Part shown: piece by piece, positions 1-7,313 of the stretch
Numbering within the stretch: position 1 is the first letter of the stretch
Layout of the letters: each line of letters begins with the position of its first letter
Source of the DNA: Elusimicrobiota bacterium
GTDB taxonomy: Bacteria; Elusimicrobiota; Elusimicrobia; Elusimicrobiales; Elusimicrobiaceae
Length of the DNA stretch: 20,771 bases
NCBI GenBank assembly: GCA_031259485.1
Contig: JAIRLH010000053.1
Span: forward strand, 1-20,771
Direction: 5' to 3'
Notes under the pieces: generated by a model
The model's input: only the letters and a program-made list of their open reading frames with translations
What the model was told of the DNA's origin: nothing
The model's database searches: none
Translations under genes and position numbers: made by a program

Positions 1-189
1 TTTATCGTAGAGCCCGTGCTTGAAAAGGGCACGGCGAAAGCTTTTATTTTTTACGGCGGCGGCTGGGGGCACGGCGTGGGCCTGTGCCAGACGGGCACCG
101 GCGGCCGCGCCGAAGCCGGCCAGAATTTTGACGAGATACTAAATCATTATTATACCGGCGCACAACTTACGGATATCCGCAAAAAATGA
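1..189 (+). CDS. SpoIID/LytB-domain protein, C-terminal end (partial)
   Basis: The first 62 codons read in frame 1 to a TGA at 187-189; the 5' part lies outside the window. The fragment contains G-W-G-H-G-V-G-L-C-Q followed by G-G-R-A-E-A-G-Q-N-F-D-E-I-L-N-H-Y-Y-T-G. This matches the conserved end of SpoIID/LytB domains (GHGVGxxQ, then A-x-x-G, then IL-x-H-YY-x-G). In sporulating Firmicutes SpoIID is a lytic transglycosylase acting on denuded glycan strands. In non-sporulating Gram-negatives, homologues are usually exported proteins presumed to act on peptidoglycan. Only the C-terminus is visible, so signal peptide, catalytic Glu and full architecture cannot be judged. The neighbour is convergent, 84 bp away, with no obvious terminator between them. 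Confidence 0.85.
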   Translation, partial: FIVEPVLEKGTAKAFIFYGGGWGHGVGLCQTGTGGRAEAGQNFDEILNHYYTGAQLTDIRKK

Positions 190-273
190 TTGAGCGAGGC
201 CGCTGTGCGCCGCCCTTCCATTCATTCCCCTTACATCAATTTAGAATACCCGCTTAAAGAACGGAGAGAGAAG

Positions 274-885
274 CTATTGACCACAAACCAGATAGGTACG
301 GTAAGCGTCCGTGCCGGAGAGCTGCAAAGTCTGCCACGAAAGACCTTTGCTGCAACCGCTGACGTCAAGCTCGCCGGATATGCCATCCCATAACAGCTTT
401 TTTATTATAAGCTTATTATAGGCGATAAGCCCCGTGGCGTTAAAAGTCGAGCCTTGTTTTATAGTGACGTCACCAACTATACCCAAAATACCTACTGCCG
501 GAGATGGATTGTTATTGTTTCCCAAGACGGTCAAACCGCCTATATTACTTTCATAACCTTTCCCAGTGCCGAAGGCGAGTATCGTCAGATTATTATACGG
601 ATTGAAGGAGCCGTTGACAGTCAAATCACCAGTCTTGTTATCATTGTTGCCAATAAAGACCTCGCCCGAAATATAGGGCTTATTTTCGGAGAAAACGTCC
701 TCCAGCTTATAAGCAGGCATGCCTCTTGTGGCCAGCAGCGCAGTTTCTTTGACGTTTAAGGTTTTGTAATAAGCGTGCGGTACCGGAAAATAGGTAACGT
801 ACTTCATCGTCTGCGCGGCAATGCGCGCGGGCACGGCCGCAAAGGCGAAGATAAAAGAGAATTTCAGAATTTTTTTAGCGTTCAT
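274..885 (-). CDS. Secreted protein of unknown function (VTYFPVP type)
   Basis: This 203-residue protein begins with a clear signal peptide: K4-K5, a hydrophobic stretch at about 8-22 and a likely cleavage after A-A-Q at 25. The mature part opens with K-Y-V-T-Y-F-P-V-P, then short Gly/Asn-rich beta-like repeats at about 76-90 (F-I-G-N-N-D-N) and 117-126 (L-T-V-L-G-N-N-N-N). It ends in a region with two cysteines, C178 and C201, which could form a disulfide. From memory, secreted proteins with this opening recur in Elusimicrobiota genomes; that is recollection, not a search. The repeat character suggests a surface or envelope beta-structure, but no function is assigned. No Shine-Dalgarno is seen. 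A TATAGT hexamer on the minus strand (897-892) lies six bases before the ATG, so a leaderless transcript is possible. Confidence 0.75.
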   Translation of the reverse strand: MNAKKILKFSFIFAFAAVPARIAAQTMKYVTYFPVPHAYYKTLNVKETALLATRGMPAYKLEDVFSENKPYISGEVFIGNNDNKTGDLTVNGSFNPYNNLTILAFGTGKGYESNIGGLTVLGNNNNPSPAVGILGIVGDVTIKQGSTFNATGLIAYNKLIIKKLLWDGISGELDVSGCSKGLSWQTLQLSGTDAYRTYLVCGQ

Positions 886-934
886 AAATAAACTATATAA
901 AATTTTTTCGCGTTTTGGGCGCAGAATTTTGCCG

Positions 935-2296
935 CTATTGCGAACCGCCGCCGGCCAGACTTGAGGTGCGCAGGGTGTTTATCTGCGTGCCGCCTACCGT
1001 GCGCGGCGGCTCTTTCTGCGCGGGGGCGGCCGCGCCAGCGCCACCCATCTCAGCGGGCAAGGCGCCGGTAGGGATACCCATCGCCGCGGGGTCAAAACCG
1101 GCAGGCATGCCGGCGGGCATGCCGGGAACTGCGCTCATACCGGCTGCGGCGGCTGAGTCCGGCTTAACCGCTTTTTTGCCGGCCGCCGTCTTCTTGGCGG
1201 CGGTCTTAGCCGCAGCCGCGCCTGTTTTGGGGACTATCGGCCGGCCTTTTTCGTCGCGCGGGAGATTTTTGTAAGCTATGAAATCTTTGAGCAGTTTCGC
1301 CGTCTCCGACTTCTTATTGCGCTCCGCGATTGACAGCGCGGTCATATTGCTTTTGGTGGTTTTTTTATAATCGGCGTCAAGCTTCAGCAGCACGTCAACA
1401 AGCTGCGTGTCGCCGTAATATGCGGCCCAGAAGAGCGGCGTCTCCCCGTTGTTATTTGCCTTATTTACGTCGGCGCCTTTCTCCAAGAAATACTGCGTCA
1501 TATCTTTATTTTTTGTTTGTATTGCATAAAGCAGCGGCGTCATGCCGATATTATTCGCCGCGTTCACATTGGCTTTATAAGTTATCAAAGCGCGCGCGCT
1601 GGGCATATCGCCGTAGGCAGCGGCGATTATAAGCGGCGTATTGCCGTTGGCGTCAATAGAATTGGGCGGCACGCCCGTCTTGAGCATGGCGTCCACGCCG
1701 ACAAACTTTTTCTGGAAAGCGTAATTAAACATATTTTCCCGCGTGCTGCCCGCGCGCGCGCCGCGCGAGAGCAGGAATTCAATCAGCAGAGGGTCGCCGT
1801 TTTGTATGGCCGCGGTAAGTACACTCACGCCGCGGCGGCTTTGCGCGTTGACGTCGGCGTTGGCTATCAGCAACATATTCATAAGCTCTATATTGCCGTT
1901 GCGCGCGGCTTTGATAAGCGCGGTTTCGCCGTTGTTTGAATCCGGAATATTGGTATCCGCGCCCTTTGCAATCAGCACGGCGCATAAATCCCGATTATCT
2001 TTTTGCGCGGCAAGAACAAGCAGCGGCACGCCGCGCGAAGTGGGGATATTAGGGTCTTTCAAAACGCCGTCTATGCGAACGAAAGCTGTTTCAAAATCGT
2101 CGGCTTCAATGTAGGAGGCGATTTCGTCCGTAATCTCCGACGGGGGGCGGTAAGTGAAGGTGTTTTCGTTGATCGTTCTGCTTTTGGAAGGCACGCGCAT
2201 GGATACGACGGTAAACAGCGCCAGCGCGAGTATGGGCAAAACTATCAGGCAGGCAATTATGATTTTCTTTACGCCAAAAAAATCCCGAAATTCCAT
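935..2296 (-). CDS. Membrane-anchored ankyrin-repeat protein with Met/Pro/Ala/Gly-rich tail
   Basis: This 453-residue protein has one N-terminal membrane helix at about 11-32, preceded by K10-K11, so the bulk is expected outside the inner membrane. About seven to eight ankyrin repeats span 87-340, with recognisable G-x-T-P/A-L-x-x-A-x-x-x-G-x and L-L-x-x-G-A-D-x-N elements at 122-151, 217-246, 250-279 and 283-312. The copy at 186-215 is degenerate. Residues 347-453 are low complexity: Ala/Lys-rich first, then P-G-M-P-A-G-M-P-A-G and Gly/Ala/Pro runs. Ankyrin repeats mediate protein-protein contacts; no catalytic domain is present, so an envelope scaffold or binding role is inferred. The start is supported by a strong GGGAGGT just upstream of the ATG. 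A 150-bp inverted-repeat element lies between this gene and rnc. Confidence 0.88.
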   Translation of the reverse strand: MEFRDFFGVKKIIIACLIVLPILALALFTVVSMRVPSKSRTINENTFTYRPPSEITDEIASYIEADDFETAFVRIDGVLKDPNIPTSRGVPLLVLAAQKDNRDLCAVLIAKGADTNIPDSNNGETALIKAARNGNIELMNMLLIANADVNAQSRRGVSVLTAAIQNGDPLLIEFLLSRGARAGSTRENMFNYAFQKKFVGVDAMLKTGVPPNSIDANGNTPLIIAAAYGDMPSARALITYKANVNAANNIGMTPLLYAIQTKNKDMTQYFLEKGADVNKANNNGETPLFWAAYYGDTQLVDVLLKLDADYKKTTKSNMTALSIAERNKKSETAKLLKDFIAYKNLPRDEKGRPIVPKTGAAAAKTAAKKTAAGKKAVKPDSAAAAGMSAVPGMPAGMPAGFDPAAMGIPTGALPAEMGGAGAAAPAQKEPPRTVGGTQINTLRTSSLAGGGSQ

Positions 2297-2350
2297 ATTA
2301 CCTCCCTTTCTTTAACGGCTGCGGAAACGGCATTTTGTTTAACAACGCCG

Positions 2351-2500
2351 AATACCCCGTCCCCGCTTACACTGCGCCGCGGCGTGGCCACCCCTTTATA
2401 AATAAAAGGGGATAAAGGCAGCGCGGAATTAAATTTTAATTCCCCTTTTGTACGAAATGGGTGGCCCGAAGGAGCCTTAGCCCCGTAGGGACGGAATATT
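2351..2500. repeat. Nested inverted-repeat (MITE-like) intergenic element
   Basis: The ends are imperfect inverted repeats: AATACCCCGTCCC at 2351-2363 and GGGACGGAATATT at 2488-2500 match 11 of 13 when one is reverse-complemented. Inside are a perfect 8-bp inverted pair, GGCCACCC (2386-2393) and GGGTGGCC (2459-2466). Two further palindromes sit within: CCCCTTT/AAAGGGG (2391-2397 and 2405-2411) and GGAATTAAA/TTTAATTCC (2425-2433 and 2435-2443). No coding potential is apparent. The nested design resembles a non-autonomous element or a folded intergenic RNA. It lies between rnc and the ankyrin gene, both read leftward, so it may affect rnc 3' processing or termination. Target-site duplications were not confidently identified. 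Confidence 0.5.
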
Positions 2501-2533
2501 TGCCGTTGTCCCGTATATCAAACATCGCAACCC

Positions 2534-3205
2534 TCACCGCGCCGCGCCGTAAACGTGCAGAGCGGCTTTTGCCGCGGCCTGCTCGGCGCTTTTTTTGTTC
2601 TTGCCTTTGCCCGTCGCAAGACGAACGCCGTTAAGGCAGACTTCAACGGTAAAAATCTTTTCGTGTTCGGGCCCCAGTGTGGAAACCACCCCGTACTCCG
2701 GCGCGTTTTTGCCGCGTTTCTGCATGTATTCCTGCAGTATGCTTTTGTAATCGCCGCTGTCGGCCTCTATTTTCTGCGTGGCAAGCCAGTCCAAAATTAT
2801 GCGGGCGGCCGCCTCAAACCCGCCGTCAAGGTAGACGGCGCCTATCACGGCTTCCATCGCGTTTGAAAGTATGCTTTCGCGCGCGCGGCCGCCGGCGCTG
2901 TCCTCGCCTTGCCCCATGTACATATATTTGCCGAGCTCTATCTCCGCCGCCCAAAAATACAAATTATGCCTTGAGACGAGATTTGATTTTATTTTGGAAA
3001 GCGCCCCCTCTTCCTTCGCGCCAAGCAGCCTGTAAAGATAGCCGGCCACCACGAGGCCCAGCACGCTGTCTCCCAAGAATTCAAGCCGCTCATTATCGCG
3101 GCTGCGCCTGCGCTCGGCCGCGTAAGACTTATGGGTAAGCGCTTCCCTCAAAATATCTCTGTCTTTAAAAGTATAGTTTAATACTTTTTCAAGTTCTTCA
3201 CACAC
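2534..3205 (-). CDS. rnc: Ribonuclease III
   Basis: RNase III cleaves double-stranded RNA during rRNA and mRNA maturation in the cytoplasm. The 223-residue length is typical. The catalytic domain carries the signature N-E-R-L-E-F-L-G-D-S-V-L at 38-49, with E42 and D46 as metal-binding residues. A second segment, S-N-A-M-E-A-V-I-G-A-V-Y-L-D-G-G at about 114-129, has Asn where E. coli has Asp114, a replacement I recall as common in the family, and keeps the following Glu. A double-stranded RNA-binding domain fills about 152-220 and ends with G-K-G-K-N-K-K-S-A-E-Q-A-A-A-K-A-A. The start is GTG at 3205, five bases after the acpP stop; it has only a weak AAAGA-type ribosome site, so coupling to acpP translation is likely. 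It is the last gene of the yceD-rpmF-plsX-fabG-acpP-rnc operon. Confidence 0.97.
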   Translation of the reverse strand: MCEELEKVLNYTFKDRDILREALTHKSYAAERRRSRDNERLEFLGDSVLGLVVAGYLYRLLGAKEEGALSKIKSNLVSRHNLYFWAAEIELGKYMYMGQGEDSAGGRARESILSNAMEAVIGAVYLDGGFEAAARIILDWLATQKIEADSGDYKSILQEYMQKRGKNAPEYGVVSTLGPEHEKIFTVEVCLNGVRLATGKGKNKKSAEQAAAKAALHVYGAAR

Positions 3206-3210
3206 TGTCT

Positions 3211-3456
3211 TTATTTGGCAACTTTGCTTACGATGTGCTGCAAAGCCTCGCCGACTGTTTTAATCTTTTCGGCCTGCTCGTCGGGGATTTCAATGTCAAA
3301 CTCCTCCTCAAGGGCCATGATTAATTCAACCGTGTCAAGCGAGTCCGCGCCTAAATCGTTTACAAACTGAGCCTCGGGTTTGACCTGCTCCGGCTCAACG
3401 CCGAGCTGCTCCACGATGATATTTTTTACTTTTTCTTCTACTTGTTTAGCGTCCAT
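3211..3456 (-). CDS. acpP: Acyl carrier protein
   Basis: This 81-residue acidic protein carries growing fatty acyl chains on 4'-phosphopantetheine for fatty-acid and phospholipid synthesis. The prosthetic-group site is D38-S39-L40 within L-G-A-D-S-L-D-T-V-E-L, followed by the classic helix with E-E-E-F-D-I-E-I-P-D. Length and sequence are fully canonical. The ATG is preceded by GGAGGACG, a strong ribosome-binding site that fits the high ACP expression level usually needed. It lies 26 bp after fabG and 5 bp before rnc in the same operon. The acpP-rnc neighbourhood is common across bacteria. Confidence 0.98.
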   Translation of the reverse strand: MDAKQVEEKVKNIIVEQLGVEPEQVKPEAQFVNDLGADSLDTVELIMALEEEFDIEIPDEQAEKIKTVGEALQHIVSKVAK

Positions 3457-3482
3457 TTTTACGTCCTCCGTTCTGGAAATTC

Positions 3483-4229
3483 TTATACATACAGCCCGCC
3501 GTTTACCGCCAGAACCTGGCCGGTTATATAGCTTGCGTCGCCGCAGGCCAGAAACAATGCCGCGTTTGCGATATCGGCCGCCTGCGCAAATCTTTTAAGA
3601 GGTATGCTTTTAAGCACCTCGGCTCTAAGCTCTTCGCTTAAAGCGTTTGTCATATCCGTACTTACAAAACCCGGGGCCACGGTATTTACCCTTATGTTGC
3701 GCGAGGCAAATTCTTTCGCCATAGCTTTTGTCAGGCCGATAAGGCCGGCCTTTGAAGCGGCGTAATTTATCTGGCCCGCGTTGCCCGTCTGACCCACCAC
3801 GGAAGACATGTTTATTATGCTTCCTTCCGCTCCTTTCATCATAAATTTTACGGCGGCTTTGGACATCAAAAACGCTCCTTTCAAATTTACGTTTATAACG
3901 GCGTCAAAATCCGCCTCTTTCATGCGCAGCATGAGCGTATCTTTGGTTATGCCCGCGTTATTTACAAGTATATCAATTGCGCCGAATTCTCGGAAAGCGT
4001 TTTGCACAAAGCCCTCGCAGTCCGCGCTTTGGGAGACGTCGGCCCTTTGCGCGTAAACCCGGCCGGCCGGCACTGCTTTAAGCAGGGCTTCTTTAGCCGC
4101 GGCCGCGCTTTGCTCCGTTAATGAACAAACGGCAACCGCGGCGCCCTCGCGCAAAAAACATTCGGCGACCGCGTACCCTATGCCGCGGCTTGCGCCAGTG
4201 ATTAAGGCCGTTTTATTTTGCAGCTTCAT
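3483..4229 (-). CDS. fabG: 3-oxoacyl-[acyl-carrier-protein] reductase
   Basis: FabG performs the NADPH-dependent reduction of 3-oxoacyl-ACP in each fatty-acid elongation cycle. With the chosen start it has 248 residues, the family norm. Seen motifs: cofactor loop T-G-A-S-R-G-I-G at 11-18, N-N-A-G at 90-93, and catalytic S143, Y156 and K160 in S-S-V-V-G and Y-A-A-S-K. The C-terminal I-T-G-Q-V-L-A-V-N-G-G is also typical. An in-frame ATG eight codons upstream (4253) is less likely: the ATG at 4229 gives the canonical M-K-L-Q-N-K-T-A-L-I-T-G opening and has GGAG about eight bases ahead. It overlaps plsX by 17 bp, so the two are probably translationally coupled. fabH and fabD, often located between plsX and fabG, are absent here. 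Confidence 0.97.
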   Translation of the reverse strand: MKLQNKTALITGASRGIGYAVAECFLREGAAVAVCSLTEQSAAAAKEALLKAVPAGRVYAQRADVSQSADCEGFVQNAFREFGAIDILVNNAGITKDTLMLRMKEADFDAVINVNLKGAFLMSKAAVKFMMKGAEGSIINMSSVVGQTGNAGQINYAASKAGLIGLTKAMAKEFASRNIRVNTVAPGFVSTDMTNALSEELRAEVLKSIPLKRFAQAADIANAALFLACGDASYITGQVLAVNGGLYV

Positions 4230-5253
4230 TTTTATGCTCCGCCAGTTTTTCAAAAACCGGTTTCAGCGCCAGCATGCTGCGCGCTATGTTCTGCACCGCT
4301 TTGCTTTCCACCAGCCTGGCGGAAATTTTTATCGCGTTATAAATCGCCTTCGGGCCCGACTTGCCGTGGCAGATTATAACCGGCCCCTCAACGCCCAGCA
4401 GCGGCGCGCCGCCGTAAACTTCTGGGTCGGTCCTGTCCTTAATTTTTGACAGGGCGGGCTTTGCCATCAGCAGACCCAGCAAAGCAAACGGATTCTTTTT
4501 GACGCCGTCCTTAATCATGCCGAACATCGTCCGCGCCAAACCTTCCGAAAGTTTTAAAACTATATTGCCGGTAAAACCGTCGCACACAATGACGTCGGCC
4601 ATACCTGTGTGCACGTCGCGCCCTTCAAGATTGCCGTAATAATTAAGGCCCAGCTGTCTTATATATTTTGTTGTGTCCTTAACGAGCTGGTTGCCCTTAC
4701 CCTCTTCCTCCCCAATGGAAAGCAGGCCCACAACGGGGCTTTCCACACCGTAAGCGATTTGCGAATAAATTGACCCCATTACCGCAAACTGCAGCAAATT
4801 GAGAGGTTTGCAATCGGCGTTTGCGCCGGCGTCAACCAGCAGCGCAACGCCCCGCCTGGTAGGCATGGGCGAGGCTATCGCCGGCCTGTCTATGCCTTTT
4901 ATGCGTCCCAGTCCGAATAAAGCCGCCACCATAGCGGCGCCGGAGTTGCCGGCCGATACCATTGCATCCGCCCGTCCTTCTTTGACGAGCCGCGCGCACG
5001 CCACTATGCCCGCGTCCTTTTTATCTCGGCATTCGCGCGCGGGGTGCGCGTCCATATTGATAGTCTGCGGCGCGTGTACTACGGAAATTTTGCTTTCGTC
5101 GTATTTGCCGGCCGCTTTAAGTTCCGCTTTTATTACAGATTCGTCGCCGGCAAGTATGACTTCATAACCGAAATCCCGCACGGCTTCCAGCGCGCCCATA
5201 ACATTGGGCTTCGCGCCGAAATCCCCGCCGAGGGCGTCTAATGCTATCCTCAT
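4213..5253 (-). CDS. plsX: Phosphate acyltransferase PlsX
   Basis: PlsX converts acyl-ACP to acyl-phosphate, the donor used by PlsY in the first step of phospholipid synthesis, as a peripheral membrane enzyme. The 346-residue length is normal. The N-terminus M-R-I-A-L-D-A-L-G-G-D-F-G is diagnostic (family I-x-x-D-A-M-G-G-D), with L-A-G-D-E near residue 36. Other conserved blocks include S-A-G-N-S-G-A-A-M and V-C-D-G-F-T-G-N-I-V-L-K, plus the Y-G-G-A-P-L-L-G-V and G-H-G-K-S family region, here read as C-H-G-K-S-G. A modest AAGG precedes the ATG. It follows rpmF by 16 bp and overlaps fabG by 17 bp. The rpmF-plsX pairing is a widely conserved arrangement linking ribosome and membrane synthesis. 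Confidence 0.97.
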   Translation of the reverse strand: MRIALDALGGDFGAKPNVMGALEAVRDFGYEVILAGDESVIKAELKAAGKYDESKISVVHAPQTINMDAHPARECRDKKDAGIVACARLVKEGRADAMVSAGNSGAAMVAALFGLGRIKGIDRPAIASPMPTRRGVALLVDAGANADCKPLNLLQFAVMGSIYSQIAYGVESPVVGLLSIGEEEGKGNQLVKDTTKYIRQLGLNYYGNLEGRDVHTGMADVIVCDGFTGNIVLKLSEGLARTMFGMIKDGVKKNPFALLGLLMAKPALSKIKDRTDPEVYGGAPLLGVEGPVIICHGKSGPKAIYNAIKISARLVESKAVQNIARSMLALKPVFEKLAEHKNEAAK

Positions 5254-5269
5254 AGGTATGCCTTAGGTT

Positions 5270-5479
5270 TTACTTGGATTCGTCGTTCTTGGCTTTTTTC
5301 ACTTTGACTTTGGCCACAAGTTTGCCACCGTAAAAGCCGCATTTGGCGCAGACATTATGCGGCAGTCTGGGCGCGCCGCAATTGGCGCAGGCTACGGTAT
5401 GCGCCGCCGTCAGTTTGGAGTTGGATGACCTTCTAAGATCCCTTCTTGACCTTGTATGTTTTCTTTTCGGATTTGGCAT
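5270..5479 (-). CDS. rpmF: 50S ribosomal protein L32
   Basis: L32 is a small basic protein of the large ribosomal subunit. The 69 residues begin with the typical M-P-N-P-K-R-K-H-T-R-S-R-R-D-x-R-R. A zinc-ribbon follows with four cysteines, C31-x2-C34 and C44-x2-C47, so this is the zinc-binding form. The C-terminus is Lys/Val-rich and slightly extended. The ATG is preceded by GAGGAAA. It sits 16 bp after yceD and 16 bp before plsX. The yceD-rpmF-plsX order is one of the most conserved bacterial gene strings, which supports all three calls. Confidence 0.97.
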   Translation of the reverse strand: MPNPKRKHTRSRRDLRRSSNSKLTAAHTVACANCGAPRLPHNVCAKCGFYGGKLVAKVKVKKAKNDESK

Positions 5480-5495
5480 TGTGTTTCCTCACATA

Positions 5496-5984
5496 TTATT
5501 TTTCAAATTTATCTTTCAAACTCGCGAAAGAATTTGCCGCGGGCGGCCGGCAGGAGCACTGCACTTTGTTTCTGTCGCAGCCGCAGATGCCGCACAAACC
5601 TTTACAGCCGGAGGAGCAGATATTTTGGATATTCTCCAGCAGGGCCAGCGTCTCTTTTACCATATACATTATATCAATTATTTCCTCTTTGGTGGGGAAT
5701 AATCGGGTAAAGTCTTCGCTGAAATTACTGTCAAACATCTTCAGGCAGCGCGAGCACTGCACGCTTATTTTGCCGCTGATTTCGCCCTGCGCAAGTATCT
5801 CTTTGGGCATGGCGGAAAAACGCAGTTTGAGCCGCGCGTTTTTTATTTTTGCGGGCGGCCGCGAAATGTCCGCAAAATCCGCGGGGTTCAGAGCCAGCGA
5901 GCATTGCAGGCCCTCCATATCAAGTATATCGCGCGTTTTAAAAATAAGGTCCTGCGGTATGTCATAATTTTGATAATTTTTCAT
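5496..5984 (-). CDS. yceD: DUF177 / YceD family protein
   Basis: This 162-residue protein belongs to the YceD (DUF177) family, nearly always encoded just upstream of rpmF and connected with ribosomal large-subunit RNA processing in some bacteria and plastids. It has the family's first motif, V-Q-C-S-R-C-L at 75-81 (C77, C80). It also has the C-terminal Cys cluster C-S-S-G-C-K-G-L-C-G-I-C-G-C with C123, C127, C131, C134 and C136, followed by C143 and C145. This matches the CxxxCKGLCxxCG...CxC pattern and suggests metal binding. The start is supported by an AGGA about six bases upstream. It is the first gene of the rpmF-plsX-fabG-acpP-rnc operon. No convincing promoter was found in the repeat-filled 105 bp ahead of it. 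Confidence 0.9.
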   Translation of the reverse strand: MKNYQNYDIPQDLIFKTRDILDMEGLQCSLALNPADFADISRPPAKIKNARLKLRFSAMPKEILAQGEISGKISVQCSRCLKMFDSNFSEDFTRLFPTKEEIIDIMYMVKETLALLENIQNICSSGCKGLCGICGCDRNKVQCSCRPPAANSFASLKDKFEK

Positions 5985-6002
5985 AAATTCCTGCTTCTTC
6001 TG

Positions 6003-6075
6003 CCCTCTTTGGGGATAGAATTAAAAGAAAACGGGCCGCTTGCTCACAGGGTGGGCGTCCCCGCCCCAAAGGGGG
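6003..6075. repeat. Inverted-repeat intergenic element
   Basis: CCCTCTTTGGGG at 6003-6014 and CCCCAAAGGGGG at 6064-6075 are inverted copies matching at 11 of 12 positions. Each is followed by a TAGAATT-containing tract (6016-6022 and 6076-6082). Between them is a GC hairpin, GGGCG (6053-6057) with CGCCC (6062-6066). The element fills most of the space between the protease stop and the yceD start, both on the minus strand. It shares style with the element at 2351-2500 (CCCCTTT/AAAGGGG palindromes and GGGTGG) but identity is too low to call them copies with certainty. It could terminate the nadE-protease transcript. Confidence 0.4.
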
Positions 6076-6089
6076 TAGAATTTCATTTT

Positions 6090-7313
6090 TTAAACCGCAG
6101 CCGGTATCTTTGACGCGTCCGGCAGGCCCAGGCCTTGCTTGCCTTCGGGGACCGACGGCAGCGGCGCGCTGATTTTTTTTAACACCGCGTAAACCTGCTG
6201 GGGCGAAGGCTTCGCTTTATATTTATTCTGCCACGCCTGTATCACCAGCGCGGCAAGGCCGCTTATATAGGCCGAGCTGTAAGACGTTCCCCCCTCCAGC
6301 CAGCCGTAGCCGCCGGCATTATCAAGCGCAAAGATGTCCTCCCCGGGCGCCATGAAATCCAGCTGCGGCCCGTAGTTGGAATACGCAAAAAGCTGCTTCT
6401 GCCGGTTTATAGCTCCGGTGGCAATCACAAAGCCGTAGGCCGCGGGATAGCGCACCGCGTTCGCGTCATTGCCCGCGCCGGATATTATGGTTATGCCGTT
6501 TTGATAAGCCTTGGAAAGGGCGTCCTCCACGCCTTTATCCGGCCCGTCGTCAAGGCCGTAGCTTAGGTTGATGATGTCTATCCTATTGGCCGGCCGCAGT
6601 TTATTGTATTCCAAAATATCGGCGACGGCCTGCTTTATGTGCGCGCTGCTGGTTTTTGTTTCGCCGTTTTCTTCATAAGTTATTTTATAGGACTTTACGC
6701 GCGCGCCCGGCGCCACGGATTTGAATTTAGTCTCCCCCGAGCCGCCCACCAAAATCCCGGCTATAGCCGTACCGTGGCCGAATGTGTCGGAAGGATTGCC
6801 CGCGCCTGTCATGTCATAGACGTCAACCTTGCCGTTAAGTTCGTAATTGGGCGATACGCCCGAATCCAGCAACGCGATATTGACGCCCGCGCCGTTAAGC
6901 TCCGGCGCGATATTATTGAGGCCCAGCGCTTCCCGCGGCCACGCGCGCGCGCCGGCGGGCATTTCACGCCCGCGCGTAAAACGCACTCCGCCGCCGGCAA
7001 CGACGGTATAATGGATGCTTGCGGGCCGCTCCGCCTGCGGGGGCTGCGGATTGTTGGGCGCGACTATCGTTTTACCCCGCGGCACATAAATTATAGCGCC
7101 GTCAACGTTAACGGGCACAAGCACGTCCTGCCCGTCGGGCGTGAGCGTATTGCGCTGCCGCGGAGGGGTTTTCTGCTCTTCATCCTGCTGTTGCCGCGCG
7201 CCGGTTATGGCCGTAGGCGCAAAAGTGCCGCGGCTGACGTCGCGCATACTCCGCTGCGCGCAAACCGAAAGCGCGCACGGCAGGGCCAGTAAAAGCGCAA
7301 AAATTCTTTTCAT
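6090..7313 (-). CDS. Secreted subtilisin-like serine protease (S8 family)
   Basis: This 407-residue protein has a signal peptide (K2-R3, hydrophobic 4-17, cleavage probably after C-A-Q at 20). A Gln/Pro-rich presequence of about 120 residues precedes a subtilase domain at about 140-365. The catalytic triad is visible: D150 in A-L-L-D-S-G-V, H180 in F-G-H-G-T-A-I-A-G, and S344 in G-G-T-S-Y-S-S-A-Y-I-S-G. N282 in G-A-G-N-D-A is the oxyanion residue. An active exported endopeptidase is therefore expected. The presequence has a hydrophobic V-P-V-N-V-D-G-A-I-I-Y-V-P segment (67-78) but no clear I9 inhibitor motif. It overlaps nadE by four bases (ATGA), so it is translationally coupled to an unrelated metabolic gene. 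The substrate cannot be inferred. Confidence 0.95.
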   Translation of the reverse strand: MKRIFALLLALPCALSVCAQRSMRDVSRGTFAPTAITGARQQQDEEQKTPPRQRNTLTPDGQDVLVPVNVDGAIIYVPRGKTIVAPNNPQPPQAERPASIHYTVVAGGGVRFTRGREMPAGARAWPREALGLNNIAPELNGAGVNIALLDSGVSPNYELNGKVDVYDMTGAGNPSDTFGHGTAIAGILVGGSGETKFKSVAPGARVKSYKITYEENGETKTSSAHIKQAVADILEYNKLRPANRIDIINLSYGLDDGPDKGVEDALSKAYQNGITIISGAGNDANAVRYPAAYGFVIATGAINRQKQLFAYSNYGPQLDFMAPGEDIFALDNAGGYGWLEGGTSYSSAYISGLAALVIQAWQNKYKAKPSPQQVYAVLKKISAPLPSVPEGKQGLGLPDASKIPAAV

